From positions 19,562 to 83,561 of the forward strand of contig CALUZS010000013.1 of the NCBI GenBank assembly GCA_944325355.1: a stretch of 64,000 bases of DNA, in the 5' to 3' direction. This document shows, piece by piece, positions 1 through 8,360 of the stretch; the stretch's first letter is position 1; every line of letters starts with the position of its first letter. A program made the position numbers and the translations under genes. The notes beneath the pieces are model-generated. The model saw only the letters and a program-made list of their open reading frames with translations, made no database searches and had not been told where the DNA came from. Source of the stretch: an uncultured Parabacteroides sp. GTDB taxonomy: Bacteria > Bacteroidota > Bacteroidia > Bacteroidales > Tannerellaceae.

Positions 1-1
1 T

Positions 2-79
2 CCCCGTGTTAATAAGCAGTATCTTCCTCCAGATTGTTTAAAAAAAAGTATAATTAAATCGACTAAAGATACTTTTTAA
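2..79 (+). CDS. possible C-terminal end of an upstream gene
   Basis: One forward frame is open from the window edge to a TAA at 77-79, giving 25 codons with no recognisable motif. It ends shortly before the -7 promoter box of the next gene, as expected for the tail of a gene lying to the left. The piece is too short to identify and chance openness is quite possible. Confidence 0.22.
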   Translation, partial: PRVNKQYLPPDCLKKSIIKSTKDTF

Positions 80-92
80 TCGGTTAAACTCT

Positions 93-100
93 TATATTTG
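93..100 (+). promoter_or_regulatory. Bacteroidota -7 promoter box
   Basis: TATATTTG matches the TAnnTTTG consensus of the Bacteroidota primary sigma factor. It lies 22 bases before the ATG at 122 and probably drives the small membrane protein and the OmpH-like gene as one transcript. Confidence 0.6.
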
Positions 101-121
101 CGTTCACAAATATAGAGGAAA

Positions 122-340
122 ATGATAAAAACACTGTTACTCGCAGGAATAATTCTTGGAATCTGCATGATATTGCTTTGCGTAAAAGTAATCTTTATCA
201 AAGGAGGACGTTTCCCAAACACGCATGTCGACGGGAATCGTTTTTTACGTAAAAAGGGCATTCACTGCGCAAAAAGTCAAGACAGGGAAGCTATGAAACA
301 AAAAAGCCTTTATGATAGATTAGAACAACTAAACGGATAA
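122..340 (+). CDS. small single-pass membrane protein, function unknown
   Basis: This 72-residue protein has one hydrophobic segment (about residues 3-26) followed by a short basic, hydrophilic tail containing a FPNTHV motif, two Cys-Lys/Ile-type positions and the ending YDRLEQLNG. From memory, short proteins of this design sit next to OmpH-like genes in other Bacteroidales and are listed as conserved hypothetical membrane proteins; I know of no assigned function. The start is supported by a -7 box 22 bases upstream, and the gene ends 24 bases before the OmpH-like gene, so the two are probably co-transcribed. Confidence 0.75.
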   Translation: MIKTLLLAGIILGICMILLCVKVIFIKGGRFPNTHVDGNRFLRKKGIHCAKSQDREAMKQKSLYDRLEQLNG

Positions 341-363
341 ATAAATAACAATTATTATAATTT

Positions 364-969
364 ATGAAGAATATAAACTATGTTGTGAACGGGGTTTTGG
401 CAATTGCTGTCATTATTTTATTCGTAATGCAGTTTTCTAAGCCAAAGAAAGCAGATTCTTCTGCTCCCATTACGGTGAAAGAGGGTACGAACAAATTACC
501 GATTGCTTATGTAAATGTTGATTCATTGTTGTTGAACTACAACTACTCCAAGGACTTGAACGAGTTAATTTTGAAAAAGTATGAAAATACCAGGGCAAGC
601 CTTAACCAAAAAGCAAATTCTCTGCAATCAGATGCTATCGACTTCCAGAAGAAAGTAGAAAACAATGCGTTCCTTACTAACGAAAGAGCCCAGCAGGAAC
701 ATCAGCGTATATTGAAAAAACGGGATGAATTGGAAAAAGCACAAAATGATGCAGCCCAAGAATTTGCAGAAGAGCAACAGAAATTGGGAGAGCAGCTCCG
801 CGATACGCTGGAAGCCCAACTGAAAATATTCAACGCTGATAAAGGTTTCCAAATCATTTTGAGTAACAGTAATGGCGACAACTTACTTTTAGCTGATCCG
901 TCATACGATATTACTACGGAACTAATCAATTTCTTGAATAAAAATTATGCAACGAAAGCAGAACAATAA
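364..969 (+). CDS. OmpH/Skp-like periplasmic chaperone family protein
   Basis: The 201-residue product has an N-terminal hydrophobic segment (about 7-22) acting as a signal anchor, then a long charged coiled coil (roughly residues 65-155, rich in Glu, Gln, Lys and Arg) and a small globular C-terminus with the ILSNSNGDNLLLADPSYDIT region. That is the layout of OmpH/Skp, a tentacle-shaped periplasmic chaperone that holds unfolded outer-membrane proteins. The family call rests on the architecture and on the IAYVNVDSLL strand after the anchor, which matches the start of the mature Skp fold. The gene follows the small membrane protein and ends at a strong terminator, so it closes a two-gene unit. 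Whether it handles general porins or a special client cannot be told. Confidence 0.85.
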   Translation: MKNINYVVNGVLAIAVIILFVMQFSKPKKADSSAPITVKEGTNKLPIAYVNVDSLLLNYNYSKDLNELILKKYENTRASLNQKANSLQSDAIDFQKKVENNAFLTNERAQQEHQRILKKRDELEKAQNDAAQEFAEEQQKLGEQLRDTLEAQLKIFNADKGFQIILSNSNGDNLLLADPSYDITTELINFLNKNYATKAEQ

Positions 970-991
970 CTTATTCTTTTCATAAAAATGG

Positions 992-1033
992 AATAGCCTG
1001 TGCCAAGTATAAAAAGACACAGGCTATTTTTTA
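992..1033 (+). terminator. intrinsic terminator after the OmpH-like gene
   Basis: An 11-bp inverted repeat (AATAGCCTGTG at 992-1002 with its complement at 1018-1028) closes a 15-base loop and runs straight into a T tract. It ends the forward transcript. Confidence 0.85.
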
Positions 1034-1183
1034 TTCCTCCAACATTCCGAAATACGGGAAAAACCGGATTATGTTCCTCCCTTCAATTATCCATTGGATA
1101 TCTCTCTACAAGCGAAAACATTTATGCCTATCGAGTGGATGTATAAGGAGACTTACACGGTAAACAGACAAAACATCCAAACA

Positions 1184-1221
1184 GAAAAAAGGATGTGCCG
1201 CCTTATAATACGACACATCCT
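1184..1221 (-). terminator. intrinsic terminator of the sugar-porter operon
   Basis: AGGATGTG at 1190-1197 pairs with CACATCCT at 1214-1221. Read on the minus strand the stem is followed by a run of six T, 35 bases beyond the MFS stop codon. The 150 bases between this and the OmpH terminator hold no gene that I can support. Confidence 0.8.
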
Positions 1222-1255
1222 CAACTTTATAATAACCCCTAAAACAAGTCTGCTA

Positions 1256-2683
1256 TTAGTCCTCTGAAATCATTTTTTCAATTTCCTCAAGCGATTTTCC
1301 AGTTGTCTCAGGAACAAGCTTCCACATAATCAACATGTAGGGAACGCACATAAATGCAAACAACAAGAAAGTCCCTGTCGGCGTAAGATTCTTCAACATC
1401 CAAGGAGTCAGCTGCCCAATCAGATAAGTACCAATCCAAAGTGCAAAGCCGGCAATCGACATCGCCAAGCCACGAACCCGTATCGGAAACATTTCTGACA
1501 GCAGTACAAAGACCACGGCACAGATAGAAATCGCACAAGAAAAGATATAAAACATGAAAAATACCAATAAGAATACAGGAGATAATCCATTCGCTTCCCC
1601 ATATTCGAAATAGTAACTAATCAATAACAAAGATATTATCATACCGCTGACGCCGAAATATACCAACTTCTTACGCCCTACCCGGTCAATGATGACCAAT
1701 GCAATCAAAGCCGTAACCATATTGGTCACTCCAACCAATACTTGGTAGAACAAAGAGTCACCGCCAGAGAGACCGCTTTGTTCGAATATCGTAGGACCGT
1801 AATAAAGTACGGCATTAACGCCCATAAATTGCCCGAGTATGGCGATTGCAGAACCAACAAGTACCATCTTGAAAATTTTCGGTTTAAACAGATATTTCCA
1901 CTGACCTGATTTGTATTGGCTCTCCTTTTCAATCATCTCACGAGTACTTTCCAACTGGGCTTTTGCATCTTCCTCGTTTCCATAAATACGATGGAATATC
2001 TTGAATGATGGAGCTTCTTTATGACGAAGAATCAACCAACGGGGACTTTCCGGAATAAAGAACAGAACAATAAAGAACAGCAAAGCAGGAACGGCACACA
2101 TGCCCAACATTCCCCGCCAAGACTCCGTATAAAATATCCATTCAAACAAAGTAGGATTTGCAACATCCGCAACTTTAGAGATACCGGTCTCAGCCAATCC
2201 CAACAAAACATGATTTACCAAGTAAGCACCGACCATTCCGACCGTAACACCAAATTGATATAAAGAGACCAATCCCCCACGGTATTTGGCAACTGCCACT
2301 TCCGAGATATAAAGCGGAGATATGATTGAAACAATACCGATGCCTACACCAACAAAAATACGGGAAATCACCAAATGGGTGAAATCTATACTTATCGCAC
2401 AGCCTATCGCCGACAAAGAAAACAAAACGGCTGAAAACAGCATTGTCCGCTTACGGCCGAACTTATCCCCTAAAATTCCTGCTACTGCAACACCGCAGAT
2501 GGAACCTATCAAGGCACATCCCACATACCAGCCCAACTGCATTTCGTCGAGATGGAAAAGATGAGCCACTTGTTGGTTTGTTCCTGAAACGACAGCGGTA
2601 TCATAGCCGAACAAGAATCCGCCCAACGCAGCAACAAAGGAAAGGAATAGAACATAACCTAAATTTGCAGTATCTTTCTTCAT
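1256..2683 (-). CDS. sugar-porter family MFS transporter (XylE/GLUT-like)
   Basis: The 475-residue protein has about twelve hydrophobic segments and the full sugar-porter signature: GFLFGYDTAVVSG in the first helix, GDKFGRKR between helices 2 and 3, PESPRWL before the central loop, and PETTGKSLEEIE at the C-terminus. These mark H+-coupled monosaccharide permeases such as E. coli XylE, acting in the inner membrane. The substrate (xylose, glucose, arabinose or a modified sugar) cannot be read from the sequence. It is the last gene of a three-gene minus-strand unit: the stop of the DUF4434 gene and this start are one base apart. It would import what the upstream secreted enzymes release. A terminator follows. 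Confidence 0.93.
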   Translation of the reverse strand: MKKDTANLGYVLFLSFVAALGGFLFGYDTAVVSGTNQQVAHLFHLDEMQLGWYVGCALIGSICGVAVAGILGDKFGRKRTMLFSAVLFSLSAIGCAISIDFTHLVISRIFVGVGIGIVSIISPLYISEVAVAKYRGGLVSLYQFGVTVGMVGAYLVNHVLLGLAETGISKVADVANPTLFEWIFYTESWRGMLGMCAVPALLFFIVLFFIPESPRWLILRHKEAPSFKIFHRIYGNEEDAKAQLESTREMIEKESQYKSGQWKYLFKPKIFKMVLVGSAIAILGQFMGVNAVLYYGPTIFEQSGLSGGDSLFYQVLVGVTNMVTALIALVIIDRVGRKKLVYFGVSGMIISLLLISYYFEYGEANGLSPVFLLVFFMFYIFSCAISICAVVFVLLSEMFPIRVRGLAMSIAGFALWIGTYLIGQLTPWMLKNLTPTGTFLLFAFMCVPYMLIMWKLVPETTGKSLEEIEKMISED

Positions 2684-2684
2684 A

Positions 2685-3785
2685 CTATTTTATATCAAAA
2701 TATTCCTTATAACGGTTATACAAATGCCCTGCTTGCAAATAAGCCGACTGAGGACTCATAAAATGTGAGAACTCAAAAGTGATTGCCTTATCATATTTCT
2801 GGCGAGCAGCGGCTTCAAGCTTCATACGTAATTTGTCAAATTTTATTGGCAAGAATTTTATTGGCATATCCCTGTCGAACGACTCGGCATTTGTCCAACA
2901 CTGGATACCATATTTATCCGCCATCTTTTTATTTACACTAAAGAAAGCATCCAACTCATCGTAATCGATATGCCCATCCTGGAAAGCACACGCGTCTACA
3001 TTTCCCTTGATTCCATCAAAAATTTCCGACCATTCACGTTCATGCTCCTCAACCGAGACAGCCTCTGCTTTACTCAAATTACCGGATGCTGCCGATACGG
3101 CCTTTTTCCCGTCAATCCACGGAGAAATCAAGGTAGGAAGCCCGCCTGAAACGTCCTTGCATTGTTTGCCTAAACTACTAAATGCGGAAATAGCGCCCTT
3201 AGTTTGCCGGCTAATCTCCTGACTCAAGTACCAACCTTGGAAACTTTTGTAATGACCGTACTTCTTCCATACTTCTTCTATTACATATTTATTCGATTCT
3301 ATCTCCCAAGTCAAGTCGCCTGTATCCCAATATTTTCCGGAATCATACAGACCAAAATAAAACTTCATCCCGTATTTGTCTGAAAGACGGAGGAACATGT
3401 CTATCAAATCGACGGATGGCATATAACAACCGAATTTTTTCATTAAATATTCCGACGGATAAGTTATGAACTTACGGTATCCCGACCGAATAACGATAAC
3501 GGTATCTATACCTATAGCTTTCATATAGGCAAAATCTTGGTCCCATTCTTTTTCGCCCCAGTTCTGATGGGGAATGTCATGGGAGATTTCATCAAGGAAC
3601 GCACCAGTGATTTTCAGGCCTTGGGCTTTCGGAACAATCAGTTTGCTCTCTATATTATTACTCGATTGTTTAACCATATCAGAACCTGAATCGTTACCAG
3701 CAGCACATGAAGCCAAAGAACCTGCTGCAAAAGCAGCTCCGGTAACAGATACCTGTTTTAAGAAATCTCTTCTACTATTTGCCAT
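2685..3785 (-). CDS. DUF4434-family secreted protein with Tat-like lipoprotein signal (putative glycosidase)
   Basis: The 366-residue product begins with a twin-arginine-like signal (SRRDFLK) and a hydrophobic stretch ending in a lipobox-like LASC (Cys27), so it may be exported folded and lipidated. The body (about 55-366) resembles DUF4434, a TIM-barrel-like family linked to glycoside hydrolases; activity is not established as far as I know. Comparison with the second copy at 6820-8358 shows shared acidic positions: GWYLSQE (Glu190), FQD (Asp270) and WTNAESF (Glu301). These are candidate catalytic residues. It lies between the FAD oxidoreductase and the sugar permease in one run with gaps of 25 and 1 bases. 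Role in glycan processing is inference from context. Confidence 0.8.
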   Translation of the reverse strand: MANSRRDFLKQVSVTGAAFAAGSLASCAAGNDSGSDMVKQSSNNIESKLIVPKAQGLKITGAFLDEISHDIPHQNWGEKEWDQDFAYMKAIGIDTVIVIRSGYRKFITYPSEYLMKKFGCYMPSVDLIDMFLRLSDKYGMKFYFGLYDSGKYWDTGDLTWEIESNKYVIEEVWKKYGHYKSFQGWYLSQEISRQTKGAISAFSSLGKQCKDVSGGLPTLISPWIDGKKAVSAASGNLSKAEAVSVEEHEREWSEIFDGIKGNVDACAFQDGHIDYDELDAFFSVNKKMADKYGIQCWTNAESFDRDMPIKFLPIKFDKLRMKLEAAARQKYDKAITFEFSHFMSPQSAYLQAGHLYNRYKEYFDIK

Positions 3786-3810
3786 AATATTTACTGTTTA
3801 ATGAATCTTT

Positions 3811-5709
3811 TTATATGAATTTTCCTGTTATGTCTATTTCTCTGGCATGGAAAGGGTCAACTACCGCATCCATCAGTACCGCAAACTCCTTACGGGTCAC
3901 GGGACGATCCAAACTATAATCCGACAAGCCTAACTCTTCCCACAGGAGAGACCGTCCATCCCCTTCCGGAACATCCACACCCACCCCGGAGGAACGATCC
4001 GACTCTTTCACAGCCCGGACAAGTTCAAAAGCTTCTTCTACGGTCAAAGCCTTATCTGTATTTTCCGGAGAGACCTGTCCATCCGTATAATCGGATATTC
4101 CGGAAGCCAACCCGGCATACGTCAATACAGAATCGGCATCAAACCATGTCTGGTTGGACCAACCGACATTTGCACCACGTCCTTTCAATATTCCGGTTGC
4201 ACCGATATGCTGTAAAGCCTTGAAATGCGCTTTTTTCACAGGAATATCCAGATAAGGGAGCAAATATCCATTTCCCTCGAGAATGATATCCTGCACATCC
4301 CGGACAGAGACCTCATCCGGGCAGATTCCCTCTTTCACTGCCAATCCCGCAAGAGCCCCCGCGGCCTGTCCTATTTGCACAAGCACAGGTTGCAATCGGG
4401 TCGCACCATTTACAATATTGGTGACAGAGATGGATTTCTCTGTTACAATCAAATTATCCACATCCTCCGGCAACAACGTGCCCAATGGCAGTCCAAAAGA
4501 TGGAACCGGATAAAAATGTATTTCCGGCAACTTGCTTTTTTCTTTATAACGGGCATGGTGATGATCGACCGGATAATCCCCCACGGCAATTGCCGTCCGG
4601 TACAAAGGCTGTACCTGTCCATAAGGATGAACCATTTGGTTCACGGAAAAACGAACCTTTCCATGTATGCGCCGGGATTCCCTGTGATACGGAATGAAAG
4701 GGAGCTTGTCGGCTGTCGGATATTCATCGTCTGCCAAACCCAAGTTTTTAAAACCTAACTCTGTCTGCATAAAATAGACGTAGCTCAAGGTAAAATTTTT
4801 CAAGACTTGCAAGGCCGAATCACGCTGTTCCTTATCCATCTCTATCATGTTCACATAATAATCATTACCGTTAATCGGCCAATTGATCATATACTTGTTG
4901 TTCGGCAACTTCCCATAAGTTATCATCTGATGCTTTTCCCAAAGGACAGTTCCACTGTCCGGATTGGAACACAAATCATTCTTGCAAGTACAATAAAAAA
5001 TCGACGGGTCATATCCTGCCGGCTTTTCAATAGTCATGTCCTTCTCGCCAAAATCTTTCAATATTGCTACGTATGTAATATCCTGGATAACGTCGTTCGC
5101 ATCTTCCGGAGCTATGTCTTCGCCACTGATATCCCGGTCATCCATTCCTATATCGTATTTTACACCACACGCTTTTGCTATGTCGCCCAATTCCGTTCCA
5201 TCAATAAGGATCCGGCATCTGACAGTCTCTTCCTTGCCGTCCCTGTTGATTGTCACAACCCAGCCATCCGGACGTTTTTCTATTCCCGACACTACCGATT
5301 TATACCAAACTTCCAATTTTTTTTCCTTTGCTGCAAGACTTTTAAAAGCAGCATTCATCACCGAAGGTTCGGCACACACCGAAGATACCCATCCGGTACG
5401 TAAGGAATCCAACCCGCCATAATAATCGGACAAATAATCCCGGAATTCTCCAAAAATACCGGCCGGCATCTTATAATTTCCGTCTATACAACTCACACCT
5501 GCCGAGGTAAGCGCTCCGCCAAGCCACTCAAATTCCTCTACAATAAGAGTTTTACTATCCAATCGGGCAGCTTGTATACCAGCAGCAGTACCGCTGGCTC
5601 CACCACCTACAATCAGTACATCAAACTCCTTTGCAGGATTACAACTGTAAAAAAACGCAATCCCGGCAATAAATATAACAGACAATATATATTTTCCAAT
5701 ACTTTTCAT
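3811..5709 (-). CDS. FAD-dependent oxidoreductase lipoprotein (PF12831 type) with SLH-like C-terminus
   Basis: The 632-residue protein starts with a lipoprotein signal ending in FYSC (Cys23), followed at once by a Rossmann FAD site, VLIVGGGASGTAAG (about 31-44), and the family's ALTSAGVSCIDG and GTELGDIAKACG stretches. Such proteins are often labelled 'xanthan lyase' in databases, but the fold is that of an FAD oxidoreductase of the FAD_oxidored (PF12831) group. The last 140 residues (for example VTRKEFAVLMDA) look like S-layer-homology repeats, which may bind the cell wall; this is an inference. It is the first gene of the operon with the DUF4434 protein and the sugar permease. A role in oxidising a sugar outside the cytoplasm fits the context but is unproven; the electron acceptor is unknown. 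Confidence 0.82.
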   Translation of the reverse strand: MKSIGKYILSVIFIAGIAFFYSCNPAKEFDVLIVGGGASGTAAGIQAARLDSKTLIVEEFEWLGGALTSAGVSCIDGNYKMPAGIFGEFRDYLSDYYGGLDSLRTGWVSSVCAEPSVMNAAFKSLAAKEKKLEVWYKSVVSGIEKRPDGWVVTINRDGKEETVRCRILIDGTELGDIAKACGVKYDIGMDDRDISGEDIAPEDANDVIQDITYVAILKDFGEKDMTIEKPAGYDPSIFYCTCKNDLCSNPDSGTVLWEKHQMITYGKLPNNKYMINWPINGNDYYVNMIEMDKEQRDSALQVLKNFTLSYVYFMQTELGFKNLGLADDEYPTADKLPFIPYHRESRRIHGKVRFSVNQMVHPYGQVQPLYRTAIAVGDYPVDHHHARYKEKSKLPEIHFYPVPSFGLPLGTLLPEDVDNLIVTEKSISVTNIVNGATRLQPVLVQIGQAAGALAGLAVKEGICPDEVSVRDVQDIILEGNGYLLPYLDIPVKKAHFKALQHIGATGILKGRGANVGWSNQTWFDADSVLTYAGLASGISDYTDGQVSPENTDKALTVEEAFELVRAVKESDRSSGVGVDVPEGDGRSLLWEELGLSDYSLDRPVTRKEFAVLMDAVVDPFHAREIDITGKFI

Positions 5710-5731
5710 TTGTCTATTTTTAAATTTGCTA

Positions 5732-5739
5732 CAAATATA
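5732..5739 (-). promoter_or_regulatory. Bacteroidota -7 promoter box of the FAD oxidoreductase operon
   Basis: On the minus strand the site reads TATATTTG, 22 bases before the start codon at 5709. It probably drives the FAD oxidoreductase, DUF4434 and sugar-porter genes together. Confidence 0.6.
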
Positions 5740-5773
5740 AAAGCTTTTCGAGTAAAAATTTTAATTTAGATAG

Positions 5774-5833
5774 AAAAAAGCCGGAATATTTTCTTTTTTC
5801 TTTGTGCGACTTTTCGAAAAAATATTCCGGCTT
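5774..5833 (-). terminator. intrinsic terminator separating the two carbohydrate operons
   Basis: A perfect 15-bp stem (AAGCCGGAATATTTT at 5778-5792 and its complement at 5819-5833) is followed on the minus strand by a T run. It lies between the metalloprotein lipoprotein gene and the promoter of the FAD oxidoreductase operon, so the two runs are transcribed separately. The rest of 5834-5969 shows nothing recognisable. Confidence 0.85.
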
Positions 5834-5969
5834 CCACCACTTCCCAGCCCAGTTACTTTTTCGGAGGGTGGGATGCTTTCAAAACAGAGTTCAGTCCTTA
5901 TAGAACAAAAGACTTTAATGTCACCGTATAAAACACCAAAAGTTATACATTTCCCATATAAGCCGTTGG

Positions 5970-6770
5970 TTATCCCTTTATCGATTTTCTTTTTTCCGCC
6001 AAGTCTTTCTGGTATTCATCCCAAAGGGCATCTATCTGGCAGTTATCTCCCAGAACATGTTTGATTGCTCCATCAAACGACCAAGGAATAACTTCCAGCG
6101 TACTCCGGTTAAATTTCTTCAAGAACTCCGGGTCTTTATTCTGCTGCAACCAATATAGGAAAAAGCCGGTGGTGCGGTAACCATCCATATAATTCCCTCC
6201 TTCCGGACGATCTGCATCAGTAAAATAACCGTTTGCCACTCGGACTGCGTCTGCCATACCCTCTATGAACGCCCAAAACACACGGTTGTTTCCATAATTC
6301 CCAATTCCCTGCGGCTCTAACTGATATCCGTGTGTCAACTCGTGCAGCAAAACACCGGTTGTTTCATACAACAGTTTGGACGTGTCGTTATTTGCGAACG
6401 AACGCTCGATATGTTTCGTACTATACCAAATGGCTATATCGCCATGGCTTCCGCCTTTGGCTGAAACACCTTCGATATCCTCAAGTGAATAATAAATATT
6501 ATTTACCGGGACTATGCTGTCTGCCGGAGAATAATAAAGTGTTTCCAATACCATCCGTGCTTTTTCCGCAATAAAGTTTTGAGGATCGGTTATAATACTG
6601 TGATACAATTGAGAGCCTTTGCTTAAAGAATCCTTATCGATAAAATGTATCGTCCCGACAGGATAATTATCCCATACCGACTCTTTATTCTCTTGAACAC
6701 ACGCTGCCTGAACAAACAACAAGAACAGCAGCACAAAAAAGGAAAAATTCTTACTCATACGTTTATCCAT
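5970..6770 (-). CDS. basic-secretory-protein-like lipoprotein with zinc-peptidase motif
   Basis: The 266-residue product has a lipoprotein signal (VQAAC, Cys24). It carries a zinc-metallopeptidase motif HELTH (His143, Glu144, His147) followed 23 residues later by EGMAD, where Glu170/Asp173 could supply the third ligand. The order HExxH, then W-FIEGMAD-VR and GYFTD, then a C-terminal WSFDGAIKHVLGDN region is that of the plant 'basic secretory protein' family, which also occurs in bacteria. Activity of bacterial members is not known to me. It follows the second DUF4434 gene in the same orientation and ends the unit, with a terminator downstream. The start could also be the ATG at 6758; both give a signal peptide. 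Confidence 0.78.
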   Translation of the reverse strand: MDKRMSKNFSFFVLLFLLFVQAACVQENKESVWDNYPVGTIHFIDKDSLSKGSQLYHSIITDPQNFIAEKARMVLETLYYSPADSIVPVNNIYYSLEDIEGVSAKGGSHGDIAIWYSTKHIERSFANNDTSKLLYETTGVLLHELTHGYQLEPQGIGNYGNNRVFWAFIEGMADAVRVANGYFTDADRPEGGNYMDGYRTTGFFLYWLQQNKDPEFLKKFNRSTLEVIPWSFDGAIKHVLGDNCQIDALWDEYQKDLAEKRKSIKG

Positions 6771-6819
6771 AAAATAAAAAGAGAACCGGATTTCAAAAAT
6801 CGCGGTTCTCTCTGTCCAT

Positions 6820-8358
6820 TCACTTTTTTACTGGATTGACAAATACCTCATCACACAGCAGCCACGAGCCGTTTTTATTCTGCGCCACCATTTTTACATA
6901 ACGGGCTTTCATCTTCAGACCACCGGCAACAGCCATATCTATCCAACAATCATACAAATCGTTCGAATATTGTTCCATAGCCACAGCTTTTGCCATTTCA
7001 TAATGCTTCCCATCTTCAGAAACATAAAAGACAACGACATCAGGCACTGCGATATTTTTGATTTTATAATTCATGAAACGGGCTGCAAGGCAAGAAATCT
7101 CTTGCAAAGAGCCCAAATCGATGACAGTTTCCATATCTGCAGATTTCACACCAATCCATTCCGGATCGGAAAAATCCTCGAATCCCAATTTGTTATCAGT
7201 CAGATTTCCTTTATTAAATTCGCTATCCGGACGATTTTCATAAACGACAGACTTCCCGAAAGCTCCATTACTGAGTTCGTTGGCAAACGAAGCTTCCAAC
7301 AATGGCCAACGTCCTTTCCCTGCTTTCCAGTCCATAAAATCAATATAAGCCTGCTGCGACTCGCCGGGTTGTCCGAGCGGCATGGTTGATTGCGGCTTAT
7401 CAAAAATACCACATACCGCGAAGCTGACAACTTCTTCCACTCCAGCTTGCGACACTGCCGTCAGCTGGGAAAGGAATCGGGGAAATGCGGCAGGCAGCAA
7501 TGCTGAATGAATCGAATTGGTTTCATTCTCCCACGTAAACGATTCATTATTTGCCCACAATGCGATATTTGTCTTCTTATGTATCTCCGCCAAATCCTGG
7601 AAATGCTTTTTCATCCGCTTCATTGGCATCGGCTCCCTTACACAACCGACCTCATCCTGATAAGCGATAATATCCACTTTCAGCTTAGCAATCTGCTCCC
7701 CGAACTTCGGGTCTTCCGTTGCCGCACGGAACAACCCATACGGGGAAATCATTATCTTCTTTCCCGGTGTCAGGTTCCGGGCACGCTCGGTCAATGCATT
7801 GGCTGCTTCTATCGCATGGTCGCTCAGTATCGGATTGAAACTATCCTCAACCGGCAAATACCATCCGAAAAAAGACTTGTGATGCCCGAACAACCGGGCT
7901 GCCTCATCCATAATTTTCAGATATTTCGCCTTAATTTCCGGAATTTGCAAATTATCATTTTGGTTAACGCCCCATCCGCAACTCATAAACACATTCATTC
8001 CAAGTTCATCGGCGGTATCCATAATCGCTTCTACCGGGCTCTGTCTGCCATCATCCGGATAGGCTCGCTCCATAAAATCGGACGGATAAAAAGCTTTCTG
8101 CTCATTGGCTATCGCAAGTATTACCAGATACGACATCCCCATTTCATGAAGTTCATGGACCTTCTGCTTCCAAAATGCGGGGTCAAGGTCATCCACATGA
8201 GCCGGATTCATATATTTATTACGGACATCCTGATAAGTCAAATTAATCCATGTACCTCGCGTTGCCTTTGTCTGTGCATTCAAGGACGAACCTTGCGCTC
8301 CCAATAACAAAACTAACGCCAATGCAGCTAATTTCTTGTACGTGTTCATATTCCTCAC
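6820..8358 (-). CDS. DUF4434-family secreted protein with C-terminal F5/8-type domain (putative glycosidase)
   Basis: The 512-residue protein has a Sec signal peptide ending SSLNAQ (about residue 29), a DUF4434-like TIM-barrel region (about 33-310) and a C-terminal beta-rich part (about 375-512) that resembles a discoidin/F5-8 carbohydrate-binding domain (IDLGSLQEISCLAARF, VVFYVSEDGKHYE). It shares GWYLPVE (Glu171), YQDE (Asp235, Glu236) and WANNESF (Glu272) with the DUF4434 copy at 2685-3785, although overall identity looks modest. The esterase gene ends two bases upstream of this start, so the two are translated from one transcript. A role as a secreted glycosidase is inference; no substrate can be named. 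Confidence 0.8.
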   Translation of the reverse strand: MRNMNTYKKLAALALVLLLGAQGSSLNAQTKATRGTWINLTYQDVRNKYMNPAHVDDLDPAFWKQKVHELHEMGMSYLVILAIANEQKAFYPSDFMERAYPDDGRQSPVEAIMDTADELGMNVFMSCGWGVNQNDNLQIPEIKAKYLKIMDEAARLFGHHKSFFGWYLPVEDSFNPILSDHAIEAANALTERARNLTPGKKIMISPYGLFRAATEDPKFGEQIAKLKVDIIAYQDEVGCVREPMPMKRMKKHFQDLAEIHKKTNIALWANNESFTWENETNSIHSALLPAAFPRFLSQLTAVSQAGVEEVVSFAVCGIFDKPQSTMPLGQPGESQQAYIDFMDWKAGKGRWPLLEASFANELSNGAFGKSVVYENRPDSEFNKGNLTDNKLGFEDFSDPEWIGVKSADMETVIDLGSLQEISCLAARFMNYKIKNIAVPDVVVFYVSEDGKHYEMAKAVAMEQYSNDLYDCWIDMAVAGGLKMKARYVKMVAQNKNGSWLLCDEVFVNPVKK

Positions 8359-8360
8359 TA

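Noticed and set aside
43..77. AAAAAGTAT / ATACTTTTT hairpin at the left edge
   Set aside because: The stem is AT-only and could be a terminator of a gene outside the window, but it overlaps the possible -33 region of the next promoter and is too weak to call.
4225..4758. Long forward open frame within the FAD oxidoreductase gene
   Set aside because: Opposite-strand shadow with no motif; the minus frame contains a complete FAD domain.
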